A stretch of DNA of 15,268 bases, from assembly GCA_003140115.1 (NCBI GenBank), contig PLIQ01000249.1:135-15402 (forward strand). The letters run 5' to 3'. Position 1 is the first letter of the stretch, and each line of letters opens with the position of its first letter. Under the pieces are notes generated by a model. It worked only from the letters and a program-made list of their open reading frames with translations. It had not been told where the DNA came from and ran no database searches. The translations under genes were made by a program, and so were the position numbers. Positions 1-6,695 of this stretch are shown here, piece after piece. The stretch comes from Actinomycetota bacterium. Lineage in GTDB: Bacteria > Actinomycetota > Actinomycetes > Streptosporangiales > Streptosporangiaceae.

Positions 1-3
1 GGG

Positions 4-1560
4 TCAGCCGGCGATGGTCCGCTCGCTGCTCCAGTACGGAGCGCGCATCGCCTTCTTGTCCGGCTTGCCCATCGCGTTGTAGATCAGCTCGGTCCGGAAC
101 TCATACGCGCGGGGCACCTTGTAGGGCGCGAGGTGGTCCCGGCACCAGGCCTGCAGCCCGGCCGCGTCGGGCGGGTCGCCGGCCGGCACGACCAGGGCGA
201 GCAGGCTCTCCCCGAGGTCGGGATGCGGCACGCCGATCACCGCGACCTCGGCCACCGCCGGGTGGGTGACGAGCACCTTCTCACTCTCGGCCGGGTACAG
301 GTTCACCCCGCCGGACACCACCATGTCGGCGATCCGGTCGGTGATGTAGACGTAGCCGTCCTCGTCCACGTAGCCGACGTCGCCGAGGGTGAACACCCCG
401 GGAGCGATATAGGCCTTCTTGGTCTTCTCCGGGTCGGCGTGATAGCTCGGTCCCCGGCCCTCCGGCGCCCGGAAGCCGAGCACGCCAACCTGGCCGGCCG
501 CCTGTTCCTGGCCCTGCTCGTCGAGGACCGCGACCTCGTACGGCGCGCGGGGGCGCCCCACCGACCCGCGGTGCGCCAGCCACTCGGTGGAGTCGATCCG
601 GCACAGCGTCCCGCTCTCGCTGCCGCCATAGGACTCGGTCAGGATCGGCCCGAACCAGTTGATCATGGCCAGCTTGGTGTCGGCCGGGCACGCCGAGCCG
701 GTCTGGCTGACCAGCCGCAGGCTGGACACGTCGTACCGGTCGCGCACCTCGGCGGGCAGCGTGAGCAGCCGCTGGAAGTGGGTGGGGACCATGACCGAGG
801 AGGTGACGCCGTGTTCGGCGATCAGGCGCAGGATCGCCTCGGCGTCGAACCGGCCCAAGATGATCACCGGCTGACCGGCCAGCAGGTGCCGCACCGAGGT
901 GAGCGGGGCGTTGTGCTGCATCGGCCCGACCACCAGATGCGGGCCCGGCGGGAAGGCCGACTCCGCGGTGATGGCCGCGACGTACTCCGCGGCGGTGCGC
1001 GGCAGGGTCACGGTCCAGCGCACCTCGGCCCCGCGGGCCCGGCCGGTCGTACCCGATGTGTAGACCAGGAGCGGGCGGGGCGGCCGCTGCCCGGCGTCCG
1101 GCGGCACCGGCGGCGCGGACCGCAGCCAGTCGGCCCACGGCAGCACGCCATCCGCTGTGCTGGTGCCGGCCGGTGTGCTGGTGCCGTGGGTGACGATGGT
1201 GCGCAGGGCGGCTTGCGCTGCGGCCTCCTGGACCGCGGGCAGGCTGCCGGGGCCGGTGATCGCGCAGACTACTCCGGCGTCCGCGTACTGGTCGGCGAGC
1301 TCGCTGGCCCGCAGCTGACGCGAGGTCGCCACCGTGCCGACGCCCACGGTGAGCGCGGCGGCGTGCGCCTCCAGGGTCGGGATGGCGTTGTCGCCGATCA
1401 CCGAGACCCGCTGCGCGGGCTCCGGCGCGACGGCGAGCAGCGCGCCGGCCGCGCGCTCCAGGTCGTCGGCTACCTCGGCCCAGGTCCGCGTGCCGGAATC
1501 GTCGGCCAGTGCTATGCCATGCGGGTCGGTCTCGGCCCGGGCACGAATCGCAGCGGTCAC
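4..1560 (-). CDS. AMP-binding acyl-CoA synthetase (class I adenylate-forming)
   Basis: Predicted to adenylate a carboxylic acid with ATP and transfer it to CoA, giving the pathway its CoA-activated substrate; the acid is unknown. The ATP-binding loop YTSGTTG is at about residues 167-173 (followed by RARG where PKG is usual). TESYGGSESG lies mid-protein, GDVGYVDEDGYVYITDR is followed by the hinge and A8 region (VVSGGVNLYPAESEKVL), and the catalytic lysine of NAMGKPDKK is near residue 499. Its 518 residues are normal for the family. I choose GTG at 1560 because GAAGGAG (complement of 1566-1572) lies 5 nt upstream; the longer ATG start at 1578 overlaps that ribosome site. It lies 85 nt downstream of the ABM gene on the same strand, with direct repeats between them. 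A short duplicated GTSTPAGTSTA stretch lies ahead of the ATP loop. The family is clear; substrate class is not. Confidence 0.93.
   Translation of the reverse strand: MTAAIRARAETDPHGIALADDSGTRTWAEVADDLERAAGALLAVAPEPAQRVSVIGDNAIPTLEAHAAALTVGVGTVATSRQLRASELADQYADAGVVCAITGPGSLPAVQEAAAQAALRTIVTHGTSTPAGTSTADGVLPWADWLRSAPPVPPDAGQRPPRPLLVYTSGTTGRARGAEVRWTVTLPRTAAEYVAAITAESAFPPGPHLVVGPMQHNAPLTSVRHLLAGQPVIILGRFDAEAILRLIAEHGVTSSVMVPTHFQRLLTLPAEVRDRYDVSSLRLVSQTGSACPADTKLAMINWFGPILTESYGGSESGTLCRIDSTEWLAHRGSVGRPRAPYEVAVLDEQGQEQAAGQVGVLGFRAPEGRGPSYHADPEKTKKAYIAPGVFTLGDVGYVDEDGYVYITDRIADMVVSGGVNLYPAESEKVLVTHPAVAEVAVIGVPHPDLGESLLALVVPAGDPPDAAGLQAWCRDHLAPYKVPRAYEFRTELIYNAMGKPDKKAMRAPYWSSERTIAG
1156..1186. repeat. 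In-frame tandem duplication in the acyl-CoA synthetase gene
   Basis: TGTGCTGGTGCCG occurs at 1156-1168 and again at 1174-1186, an 18-nt period that keeps frame. On the minus strand it encodes the GTST-PA-GTST-A stretch of the acyl-CoA synthetase, in a weakly conserved region before the ATP loop. Confidence 0.75.
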
Positions 1561-1631
1561 GGGTGCTCCTTCGCACATTCTCAGGAAGCCGAGACGATCC
1601 GGCTCTTCGTATCGTCGAAGGAAACTGGTCT

Positions 1632-1661
1632 CTGAGTCAAGAAACTATCTGAGTCAGAAAC
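1632..1661. repeat. Direct repeats CTGAGTCA(A)GAAAC upstream of the acyl-CoA synthetase
   Basis: CTGAGTCA is at 1632-1639 and 1649-1656, each followed by GAAAC, with a 17-nt period; a further GAAACT is at 1621-1626. The repeats lie in the 85-nt gap between two minus-strand genes. Read on the minus strand the inner copy contains TTGACT (complement of 1635-1640), a possible -35 box, but I see no good -10 at 16-18 nt. They could be an operator or local promoter for the acyl-CoA synthetase; function is inferred only. Confidence 0.5.
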
Positions 1662-1663
1662 CC

Positions 1664-1993
1664 TCAGCTGGCGGTTACCGACGAGGACTGGAACTCCTCG
1701 GCGCGGGCCACGAAGTACCGGCGCATGCTGCGCCCGGACCGCGGGTAGGGCTCGATCGCCTCGCGGAACGCGGCGATGTGCGGCTGCTTGAAGTGCTCGA
1801 CCAGGTCGTCCTGGCCGGCCCACCGCTCGAAGACCACCACCCGGCCCGGGTGCGCCGGGTCGGCGCAGACCGTGTAGTCCAGGCAGCCGGGCTCGTCGCG
1901 GCTGGCCACGGCGCACACGGTGAAGTGGCTCAGCACCTGGTCGCGGTGCGGCCCGTAATCCATCCAGCCCGCGATGATGAACTCCTCAGCCAT
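1664..1993 (-). CDS. ABM-fold small monooxygenase-like protein (dimeric alpha/beta barrel)
   Basis: A 109-residue protein of the antibiotic-biosynthesis-monooxygenase (ABM, YgiN-like) type. These are small dimeric ferredoxin-like proteins acting as cofactor-free quinol oxygenases, haem-degrading enzymes or stress proteins. The family pattern is visible: an N-terminal strand (EEFIIAGWMDY), a DEPGCLDYTVCADPAHPGRVVVFERWAG core matching the usual 'EPGCLxYxxxxDxxxPxxxxxxExW' layout, then DLVEHFKQPHIAAF, where the histidine-containing helix is expected. It ends RRYFVARAEEFQSSSVTAS, with an extended C-terminus. The ATG has AAAGGAA 5 nt upstream on the minus strand. It is probably the first gene of a unit with the acyl-CoA synthetase and is divergent from the swivel-domain/P450 pair. 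Fold is fairly sure; a catalytic role in this pathway is inference. Confidence 0.82.
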   Translation of the reverse strand: MAEEFIIAGWMDYGPHRDQVLSHFTVCAVASRDEPGCLDYTVCADPAHPGRVVVFERWAGQDDLVEHFKQPHIAAFREAIEPYPRSGRSMRRYFVARAEEFQSSSVTAS

Positions 1994-2107
1994 GACTGTT
2001 CCTTTGTAACTAGGGAATCGCTAAAGTAACCGCAGTATTGCGCGATAGTCGCAACCTGGCCAGGCTTAACCCGAAACAGCAGCCCCACAGCGCCGCGCGG
2101 AGGTACC
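1994..2107. promoter_or_regulatory. Divergent intergenic region 1 (ABM / swivel-domain gene)
   Basis: This 114-nt gap must hold promoters for both directions. The left half is AT-rich compared with the flanking genes and contains GTAACTAGG (2006-2014) and CTAAAGTAA (2021-2029). It also holds an inverted repeat TTGCG-N7-CGCAA (2038-2054) and a perfect 10-nt palindrome CCTGGCCAGG (2055-2064). CTAAAGTAA recurs before the Rieske gene and GT(A/G)ACTAGG recurs in the region at 6571-6695. No confident -35/-10 pair could be placed. GGAGG at 2099-2103 is the ribosome site of the plus-strand gene. Confidence 0.5.
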
Positions 2108-3835
2108 GTGACCGACCTCAACTGGATCATCGACACCGTTCCGAGCACGAGATACCCCGTTTACACGCGGCTGAACGCCAACGACGTGATGCCGGATCCG
2201 ATCACCCCGCTCGCCGCGAGCCTGGTGTGGATTCCCGAGGTCTTGCCCGCCTGGGCGGTCGGGAACGTACGGCTGCGGTATTTCACGCCCGAGGAGATGT
2301 CGCCCGATCCTTATCCGCCGGTCGCGGGCTTCTTCTACGGCTACCTGTACATCGACCAGACGTACGTGCGGATCACCGGAATCCGGGCCGGCATCGGCGC
2401 GGACGCCATCGACGCGGCGATCTTCGCGCACCCCAACCCGCCGCCGCACCAGCCGAGCCCGACCGACATGAACGAGGATCTGGCGGCCAACGTCGCGGAA
2501 CGGGTGACGTGGACGCTGACCACCACCACGTTCCCCGAGCTCGAGGAGGAACGGGAGCTCGCCGACCGGGTGCGGACTCAGCGGCCGGATCTGCACACCG
2601 CCACGGACGAGATGCTGATCACGCTGGCCCGCCAGGCGGCCCCGCTGCAGGGGATCATGTGGGGCCGCGGCTACGTGATCGCGAGCAACCAGTCGGCAAT
2701 GGGCCCCGGGGTGATCGCCTCGCTGGTCGGCGCCGCGGATCCGACCCTGCCCGTCCGGCTGATCGGCCACGCGGGCGACGTCGACTCGGCCCTGCCGTCC
2801 TATGCGCTGTGGGACCTGTCCCGTGCGGTGCGCGCGGACGCCCGGCTGACCGCCGCGTTCGACCAGGGCGAGGACGGGCTGCTGGACCGGCTGCGCACCG
2901 ACCACCCGGACTTCACCATCCGCTTCGACGCGTTCGTGCGCGAGTTCGGCTACCGCGGGCCCAGCGAGTGGGACATCGGCGTGCACACCTGGGAGACCAA
3001 GCCGGAGCTGCCGCTCTCGCTGATCGGCCGGCTCCGCCAACTGGACGACGACGCGTCCCCCGGCCTGCGCCGGGAGGAGCGCGGCGACGACGCGGCGGCG
3101 GCGCTGCAGGAGGCGCTGAAGATCCTCGGGCCGAACGAGGAGGCGGTGCAGACGCTACACCTGGCCATCGCGTCGGCCCGGCGGTTCGGCGCCTGGCGGG
3201 AGCGGGGCAAGACCAACGCGGTCAAGGTCATGCACGAGGTGCGGGCGCCGCTGTTCGAGCTCGGCCGGCGGCTGACCGCGCGGGGCGAACTCGACCACCC
3301 GCAGCAGGTCTTCATGGCCCTGGAGCCCGAGCTCGACCTGCTGGCCACGCACGCCGCCGACATCGCGGACACGCTGCGCGAGCGCGAGCGGCAGTGGCGG
3401 CAGCTGTTCGAGATCGACCCGCCGACCTTCGTCGTCACCGGGGAGCCGATGACGCCCCTGGCCGACCTGCCGCGCAAGGGCGGGCACCAGGTGACGACGG
3501 TCAAGCCCGGCGACGTGCTGGCGGGGGCGGCGGCGTCGGCGGGCGTGACCCGCGGCCGCTCCCGCGTGGTCACCGACACCGCCCAGATCGCCGCGTTCGA
3601 GCCGGGCGAGATCCTGATCGCACCGCAGACCGACCCGTCGTGGACCCCGCTGTTCATGGTGGCGGCCGGCGTGGTGGTCGACGTCGGCGCCCTGATCAGC
3701 CACGCCATGATCGTCAGCCGGGAGCTCGGCATCCCGTGCGTAGCGGGGGTGGCCGAGGCGACCAAGCGCATCCCGGACGGGACGCTGCTCGAGGTAGACG
3801 GCTCGTCCGGCAAGGTCACGGTGCTGGAAGGCTGA
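2108..3835 (+). CDS. Phosphohistidine swivel (PEP-utilizer mobile domain) protein lacking ATP-grasp
   Basis: A 575-residue protein whose C-terminus is the mobile phosphohistidine domain of PEP synthase, pyruvate phosphate dikinase and rifampin phosphotransferase. The signature ISHAMIVSRELGIPCVAG contains the predicted phospho-acceptor His532, preceded by a TDPSWTPLF stretch typical of the domain. The N-terminus (LNANDVMPDPITPLAASLVW) resembles the 'GEVxPGxxTPL' start of the substrate-binding domain in rifampin-phosphotransferase-like proteins; a helical middle follows at about 140-440. There is no ATP-grasp nucleotide-binding domain, which these enzymes need to charge the histidine, so a partner in trans or a non-kinase role is expected. 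GTG start with GGAGG 4 nt upstream. Its stop is 4 nt before the P450 start, implying translational coupling, so it may act on the P450 substrate or product. Domain call firm; reaction unknown. Confidence 0.85.
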   Translation: MTDLNWIIDTVPSTRYPVYTRLNANDVMPDPITPLAASLVWIPEVLPAWAVGNVRLRYFTPEEMSPDPYPPVAGFFYGYLYIDQTYVRITGIRAGIGADAIDAAIFAHPNPPPHQPSPTDMNEDLAANVAERVTWTLTTTTFPELEEERELADRVRTQRPDLHTATDEMLITLARQAAPLQGIMWGRGYVIASNQSAMGPGVIASLVGAADPTLPVRLIGHAGDVDSALPSYALWDLSRAVRADARLTAAFDQGEDGLLDRLRTDHPDFTIRFDAFVREFGYRGPSEWDIGVHTWETKPELPLSLIGRLRQLDDDASPGLRREERGDDAAAALQEALKILGPNEEAVQTLHLAIASARRFGAWRERGKTNAVKVMHEVRAPLFELGRRLTARGELDHPQQVFMALEPELDLLATHAADIADTLRERERQWRQLFEIDPPTFVVTGEPMTPLADLPRKGGHQVTTVKPGDVLAGAAASAGVTRGRSRVVTDTAQIAAFEPGEILIAPQTDPSWTPLFMVAAGVVVDVGALISHAMIVSRELGIPCVAGVAEATKRIPDGTLLEVDGSSGKVTVLEG

Positions 3836-3839
3836 CCCG

Positions 3840-5081
3840 GTGCGCCCGCTGCAGGTTGACCCGTACTCCGATGAGTTCCAGCAGAGCCCGTTCGCGGCGT
3901 ACGCGGAGCTGCGGGCCACGGCGCCGGTGTACCAGGTGCCGGACCACGGTTTCTACCTGGTCACCACCCACGCCTTGGTCCGCGAGGTGCTGCACGATCC
4001 GGTGACCTACGCGAACTCGGTGACCTCGGCGCGGCGCACGGAGCCGCCGCCGGAGATCGCCGAGCAGATCGCGGCCATCCAGACGCAGGGGTTCGCGTAC
4101 CAGTCGGCGCTGGCGCTGAGCGATCCGCCCCGGCACACCCGGTACCGCAAGCTGGTCCAGCGCGCGTTCATCCCCCGCGCGCTGGCCTGGATGGACCCGA
4201 TCATCGCGAACGCCAGCCGGGAGCTGGTAGCCGCACTGCCCGCGCCGGGGACCGTGGACATCGTCCGGGCACTGGCCTGGCCGGTGCCGGTCTACGCCAT
4301 TTCCCGGATCCTGGGCCTGCCCGATTCGTGGCACGAGGACGTCGGGCGCTGGTCGGACGCCGCGACCGCCTCGCTCGGCGCCCAGCCGCTGGCGCCGGAG
4401 CGCTGGCTGCAGAACGAACGTGACATGATCGAGTACCAGCGCCGGATCTCGGCCGAGCTGGACGAGCGGCGGGCGGCGCCGCGCGACGACATGCTCAGCG
4501 TGCTGGTCCAGCCCGATCCGGACGAGGGCGCGCTGACCAACGCCGAGCTGGTCTGGTTCGTCCGCGAGCTGATGGTGGCCGGCAACGAGACGACCACCAA
4601 GCTGATCACCGACATGGTGCTGCGGCTCAGCGACCGGCCCGAACAATGGCGCCAGCTGCACGCCGACCCGGCCCGGGCGACGGTCATGGTCGAGGAGGGG
4701 CTGCGCCTGGCCAGCCCGGCGCAGGGGATGTTCCGCCGGGTCACCCAGCCGGTGACGCTGGGCGGGGTGCCGCTGCCCGAGGGAGCGGTGGTGTTCTTGT
4801 CGTTCATCTCGGCCAACCGGGACGAAACCGTCTTCGAGTCGCCGGATGAATTCAATCCCGACCGCCCCCATGTCCGGCACCACCTGAGCTTCGGCCAGGG
4901 CATCCACGCCTGCCTGGGCAACGTGCTGGCCCGGATGGAGGCCACCGCCGCGCTGCGCGAACTCGCCGAGCGCGTCGACCGGCTCGAGGTCGTGGATCCG
5001 ACGGCCGTTCGGTATCTGCCGTCTTTCTTCCTGCGCGGGATCACCGAGTTGCCCGTCCGGGTCTACCCCCGCCAGCCCTAG
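3840..5081 (+). CDS. Cytochrome P450
   Basis: A 413-residue soluble bacterial class I P450, expected to hydroxylate a hydrophobic substrate using electrons from a ferredoxin and reductase, neither encoded in the window. The haem signature FGQGIHACLG places the thiolate ligand at Cys358. The K-helix ExxR is E286-G-L-R289, and the I-helix oxygen-activation motif is A247-G-N-E-T-T252. No signal peptide or membrane anchor is seen, as usual for bacterial P450s. GTG start 4 nt after the swivel-domain gene; it probably relies on coupling, since the spacer has no separate strong ribosome site. It converges on the DUF6285 gene with only 16 nt between stops and no obvious hairpin. The CYP family number cannot be assigned by eye. 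Confidence 0.96.
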   Translation: MRPLQVDPYSDEFQQSPFAAYAELRATAPVYQVPDHGFYLVTTHALVREVLHDPVTYANSVTSARRTEPPPEIAEQIAAIQTQGFAYQSALALSDPPRHTRYRKLVQRAFIPRALAWMDPIIANASRELVAALPAPGTVDIVRALAWPVPVYAISRILGLPDSWHEDVGRWSDAATASLGAQPLAPERWLQNERDMIEYQRRISAELDERRAAPRDDMLSVLVQPDPDEGALTNAELVWFVRELMVAGNETTTKLITDMVLRLSDRPEQWRQLHADPARATVMVEEGLRLASPAQGMFRRVTQPVTLGGVPLPEGAVVFLSFISANRDETVFESPDEFNPDRPHVRHHLSFGQGIHACLGNVLARMEATAALRELAERVDRLEVVDPTAVRYLPSFFLRGITELPVRVYPRQP

Positions 5082-5097
5082 GCGGTGGCGGAGGGGG

Positions 5098-5559
5098 TCA
5101 GCGGCCCGTCGGGGTCCAGCCGGCCATGACCTCGGTTTCGTGACCGGTACGGACGTCCAGGATTTCCTCGCCGCGCTGGACCAGGGTGGCCAGGCCGCTG
5201 GACACGGCGGTCTCCAGGGCGGCGGACAGGGCGTTGCCGGCCTGGCAGTACGTCTCCACCACGTCGTCCAGGTGCAGGCTGTCGCGCGGGGTGTCGGCCA
5301 GCGCGGCCAGTGCGGTGTCGAGCGAGGCGGTTCCGGGCACCTGGGCGGCAACCGCGTGAGCGTAGGCCTCGATCTCGGCGGTCTCGTCCCGCATCCACGC
5401 CACCTCGTGGGCGGCGCGGACCGCGGTGTTCCGCAGGACCGTCTCCACCATGATCACCGATACCTGCGCGGTCTCGTCGGTCAGAGACGGCAGCACGGTG
5501 GTCATCAGCTCGCGGCAGCAGTCCAGCAGGATCTGCTCGGTCGTGGGCCGGGAAAGCAT
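5098..5559 (-). CDS. DUF6285-like protein, LvaB-type partner of the adjacent kinase
   Basis: A 153-residue protein with an N-terminal segment RPTTEQILLDCCRELMTTVLPSLTD, then helices with repeated Val/Ala and a conserved Arg-Asn (ETVLRNTAVRAAHEVAW). This matches the layout I recall for DUF6285 ('LLEAxREFLxxxLLPAL... ARNxLxIVxRE'). DUF6285 genes commonly sit beside APH-fold acyl-CoA-linked kinases. In Pseudomonas putida the small protein LvaB stimulates the 4-hydroxyacyl-CoA kinase LvaA (levulinate pathway), and I believe LvaB is of this family. The C-terminus here (about residues 80-153, helical) is longer than the core domain. ATG start with AAGGAGG just upstream; 18 nt after the kinase stop, same strand, so clearly co-transcribed. 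No enzyme motif is visible. A regulator is unlikely because no helix-turn-helix is seen. Confidence 0.68.
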   Translation of the reverse strand: MLSRPTTEQILLDCCRELMTTVLPSLTDETAQVSVIMVETVLRNTAVRAAHEVAWMRDETAEIEAYAHAVAAQVPGTASLDTALAALADTPRDSLHLDDVVETYCQAGNALSAALETAVSSGLATLVQRGEEILDVRTGHETEVMAGWTPTGR

Positions 5560-5577
5560 GGCTCCTCCTTCAGTCCT

Positions 5578-6570
5578 TCAGCTGGCCAGTTGCCGGGCGA
5601 CCTCGACGAACGCGGTCGTCGTGGCCGAGATGCCGTTCATCATGTAGAGCGCCATGACGCCCCGCGACTGACCGCGGGCCAGCGCGTCGGTGGCGTCGAA
5701 CATCTGGCCTAGCAGCCGCGCCATGCCCAGGACGTAGAAGTAGGAGACGGTGTCCTCGTTGACCTGCTCCTCGGTCAGCCCGGTGAGCTCTCGGTAGCGG
5801 GCCAGGAAGCTGGCCGGATCGGCCTCGTACAGGTTCGGCGGGACGGGCAGGTGGCTGTAGTAGCCGAGGTCCTCGCGCGGGTCACCGATCCGCGCGAACT
5901 CCCAGTCGATCATCAGCACCGGCCCGTCGTCCGGGACCAGGATGTTGGCCGGCTGCGCGTCGCCGTGCACGAAGGTGAGCGGCACCGGCGGCGGGCGGTG
6001 CGCGGCCAGCTGAGCCGCTACGAAGTGCAGGACAGGGTTGCTGTCCGCGATGTCGCGGTCGAGCCGGCTCAGGTGCTCGACCAGGCCCTCGATGTAGCTG
6101 TCCCAGTCCGCGGGCCGCTCCAGCGCAGACGGCAGCACGTCGAGCGGGGTCCGGTGCACCTCGGCCACGGTGTCGATGTAGATCTGCGCCGCGCGCGGCA
6201 ACTGACCCGGCTCCTGGGCGATCTCGGACAGCGGCCGGCCGTTGAAGAAGTCGACGATGAAGCACTTGGACCCGAGGTGCTGCCCGGTCGCGTCGTACCA
6301 CCGGGGCCGGGGCGTGTGGATGGGCAGCTTTCCTGAGATCGCCTCCAGTAGCCGCCACTCGCTGTCCCGGTCGCTGTCGAACACCCCGGTATCGGCCGGC
6401 GGGTCCGACCGCAGCACGAAGGACTCCTCGGACCCGTCCGCCCAGCGCACCGTGGCCAGCGCGCTGAGGCGGCTGTAGCCGCCGCTGATCGGCCGGAACA
6501 AGGTGACCGTGCCGCCGCGGCCTGCTGCCACGTGGTCCAGGAATTTCTGCAGCTGCGGTTCGTCGATCAC
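5578..6570 (-). CDS. APH-fold phosphotransferase (LvaA / ACAD10-11 kinase-like)
   Basis: A 330-residue protein kinase-like small-molecule phosphotransferase. The catalytic loop is HGDAQPAN (His202, Asp204, Asn209) and the metal-binding aspartate is in IDWEFA (Asp222), followed by GDPREDLGYY, typical of the subgroup linked to acyl-CoA metabolism rather than antibiotic resistance. The N-lobe has a nucleotide-binding strand region (ISGGYSRLSALATV) and FVLRSDPP, where the ATP-contacting residue is Arg rather than the usual Lys; this form is common in the ACAD10/11-like group. By analogy with LvaA it would phosphorylate a hydroxyl on an acyl-CoA so that phosphate can be eliminated. The eliminating acyl-CoA dehydrogenase (LvaC) is not in the window. 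GTG start at 6570 with AGGAGG 4 nt upstream. It is the promoter-proximal gene of the pair with DUF6285. Confidence 0.9.
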   Translation of the reverse strand: MIDEPQLQKFLDHVAAGRGGTVTLFRPISGGYSRLSALATVRWADGSEESFVLRSDPPADTGVFDSDRDSEWRLLEAISGKLPIHTPRPRWYDATGQHLGSKCFIVDFFNGRPLSEIAQEPGQLPRAAQIYIDTVAEVHRTPLDVLPSALERPADWDSYIEGLVEHLSRLDRDIADSNPVLHFVAAQLAAHRPPPVPLTFVHGDAQPANILVPDDGPVLMIDWEFARIGDPREDLGYYSHLPVPPNLYEADPASFLARYRELTGLTEEQVNEDTVSYFYVLGMARLLGQMFDATDALARGQSRGVMALYMMNGISATTTAFVEVARQLAS

Positions 6571-6695
6571 GGTACCTCCTGCAACGTCGCGTGAAGGGCT
6601 GAAATTGATGCTAGAGACCCCAGCCGGCCGTGACTAGGTTCTTTATGTAGTGATTGAATAAAAACTCCTAGGTGGACGCGCGTGAAGGAATCCCG
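6571..6695. promoter_or_regulatory. Divergent intergenic region 2 (kinase / flavoprotein)
   Basis: This gap separates the kinase start from the chosen flavoprotein start. It contains an AT-rich core (about 6639-6668), GTGACTAGG at 6630-6638 (one mismatch to GTAACTAGG in divergent region 1), and flanking CTAGG/CCTAG half-sites at 6634-6638 and 6667-6671. The right edge carries GAAGGAA (6684-6690), the ribosome site for the GTG at 6696. I could not place a convincing -35/-10 pair. Confidence 0.45.

Noticed and set aside
133..1635. Long open frame opposite the acyl-CoA synthetase gene (500 codons)
   Set aside because: Its translation is Arg/Gly/His-rich without any recognisable domain and is the antisense shadow of a clear acyl-CoA synthetase, a common effect of high GC third positions.
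2108..3835. PTS enzyme I or full PEP synthase
   Set aside because: The PEP-binding TIM-barrel of enzyme I and PEP synthase and the ATP-grasp domain are not seen; only the swivel domain and an RPH-like N-terminal region are recognisable.
2038..4005. 655-codon plus-strand frame overlapping the swivel-domain gene
   Set aside because: Arg/Gly/Ala-rich translation typical of a shifted frame; the 2108-3835 frame has the phosphohistidine signature and a ribosome site.
5079..5100. Terminator between the convergent P450 and DUF6285 genes
   Set aside because: Only 16 nt separate the stop codons and no stable inverted repeat is visible there.
3816..5351. 511-codon frame antisense to the P450 and DUF6285 genes
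   Set aside because: It runs across two oppositely oriented genes, has biased Pro/Arg/Gly/His composition and no family motif; the P450 haem signature on the other strand is unambiguous.
5098..5559. Truncated TetR regulator
   Set aside because: The helical protein has no helix-turn-helix at its N-terminus and its conserved start fits DUF6285 next to an APH kinase.
5578..6570. Aminoglycoside resistance gene
   Set aside because: The APH fold motifs are present, but IDWEFARIGDPREDLGYY and the DUF6285 partner point to the acyl-CoA-linked metabolic group; nothing specific for antibiotic resistance is seen.
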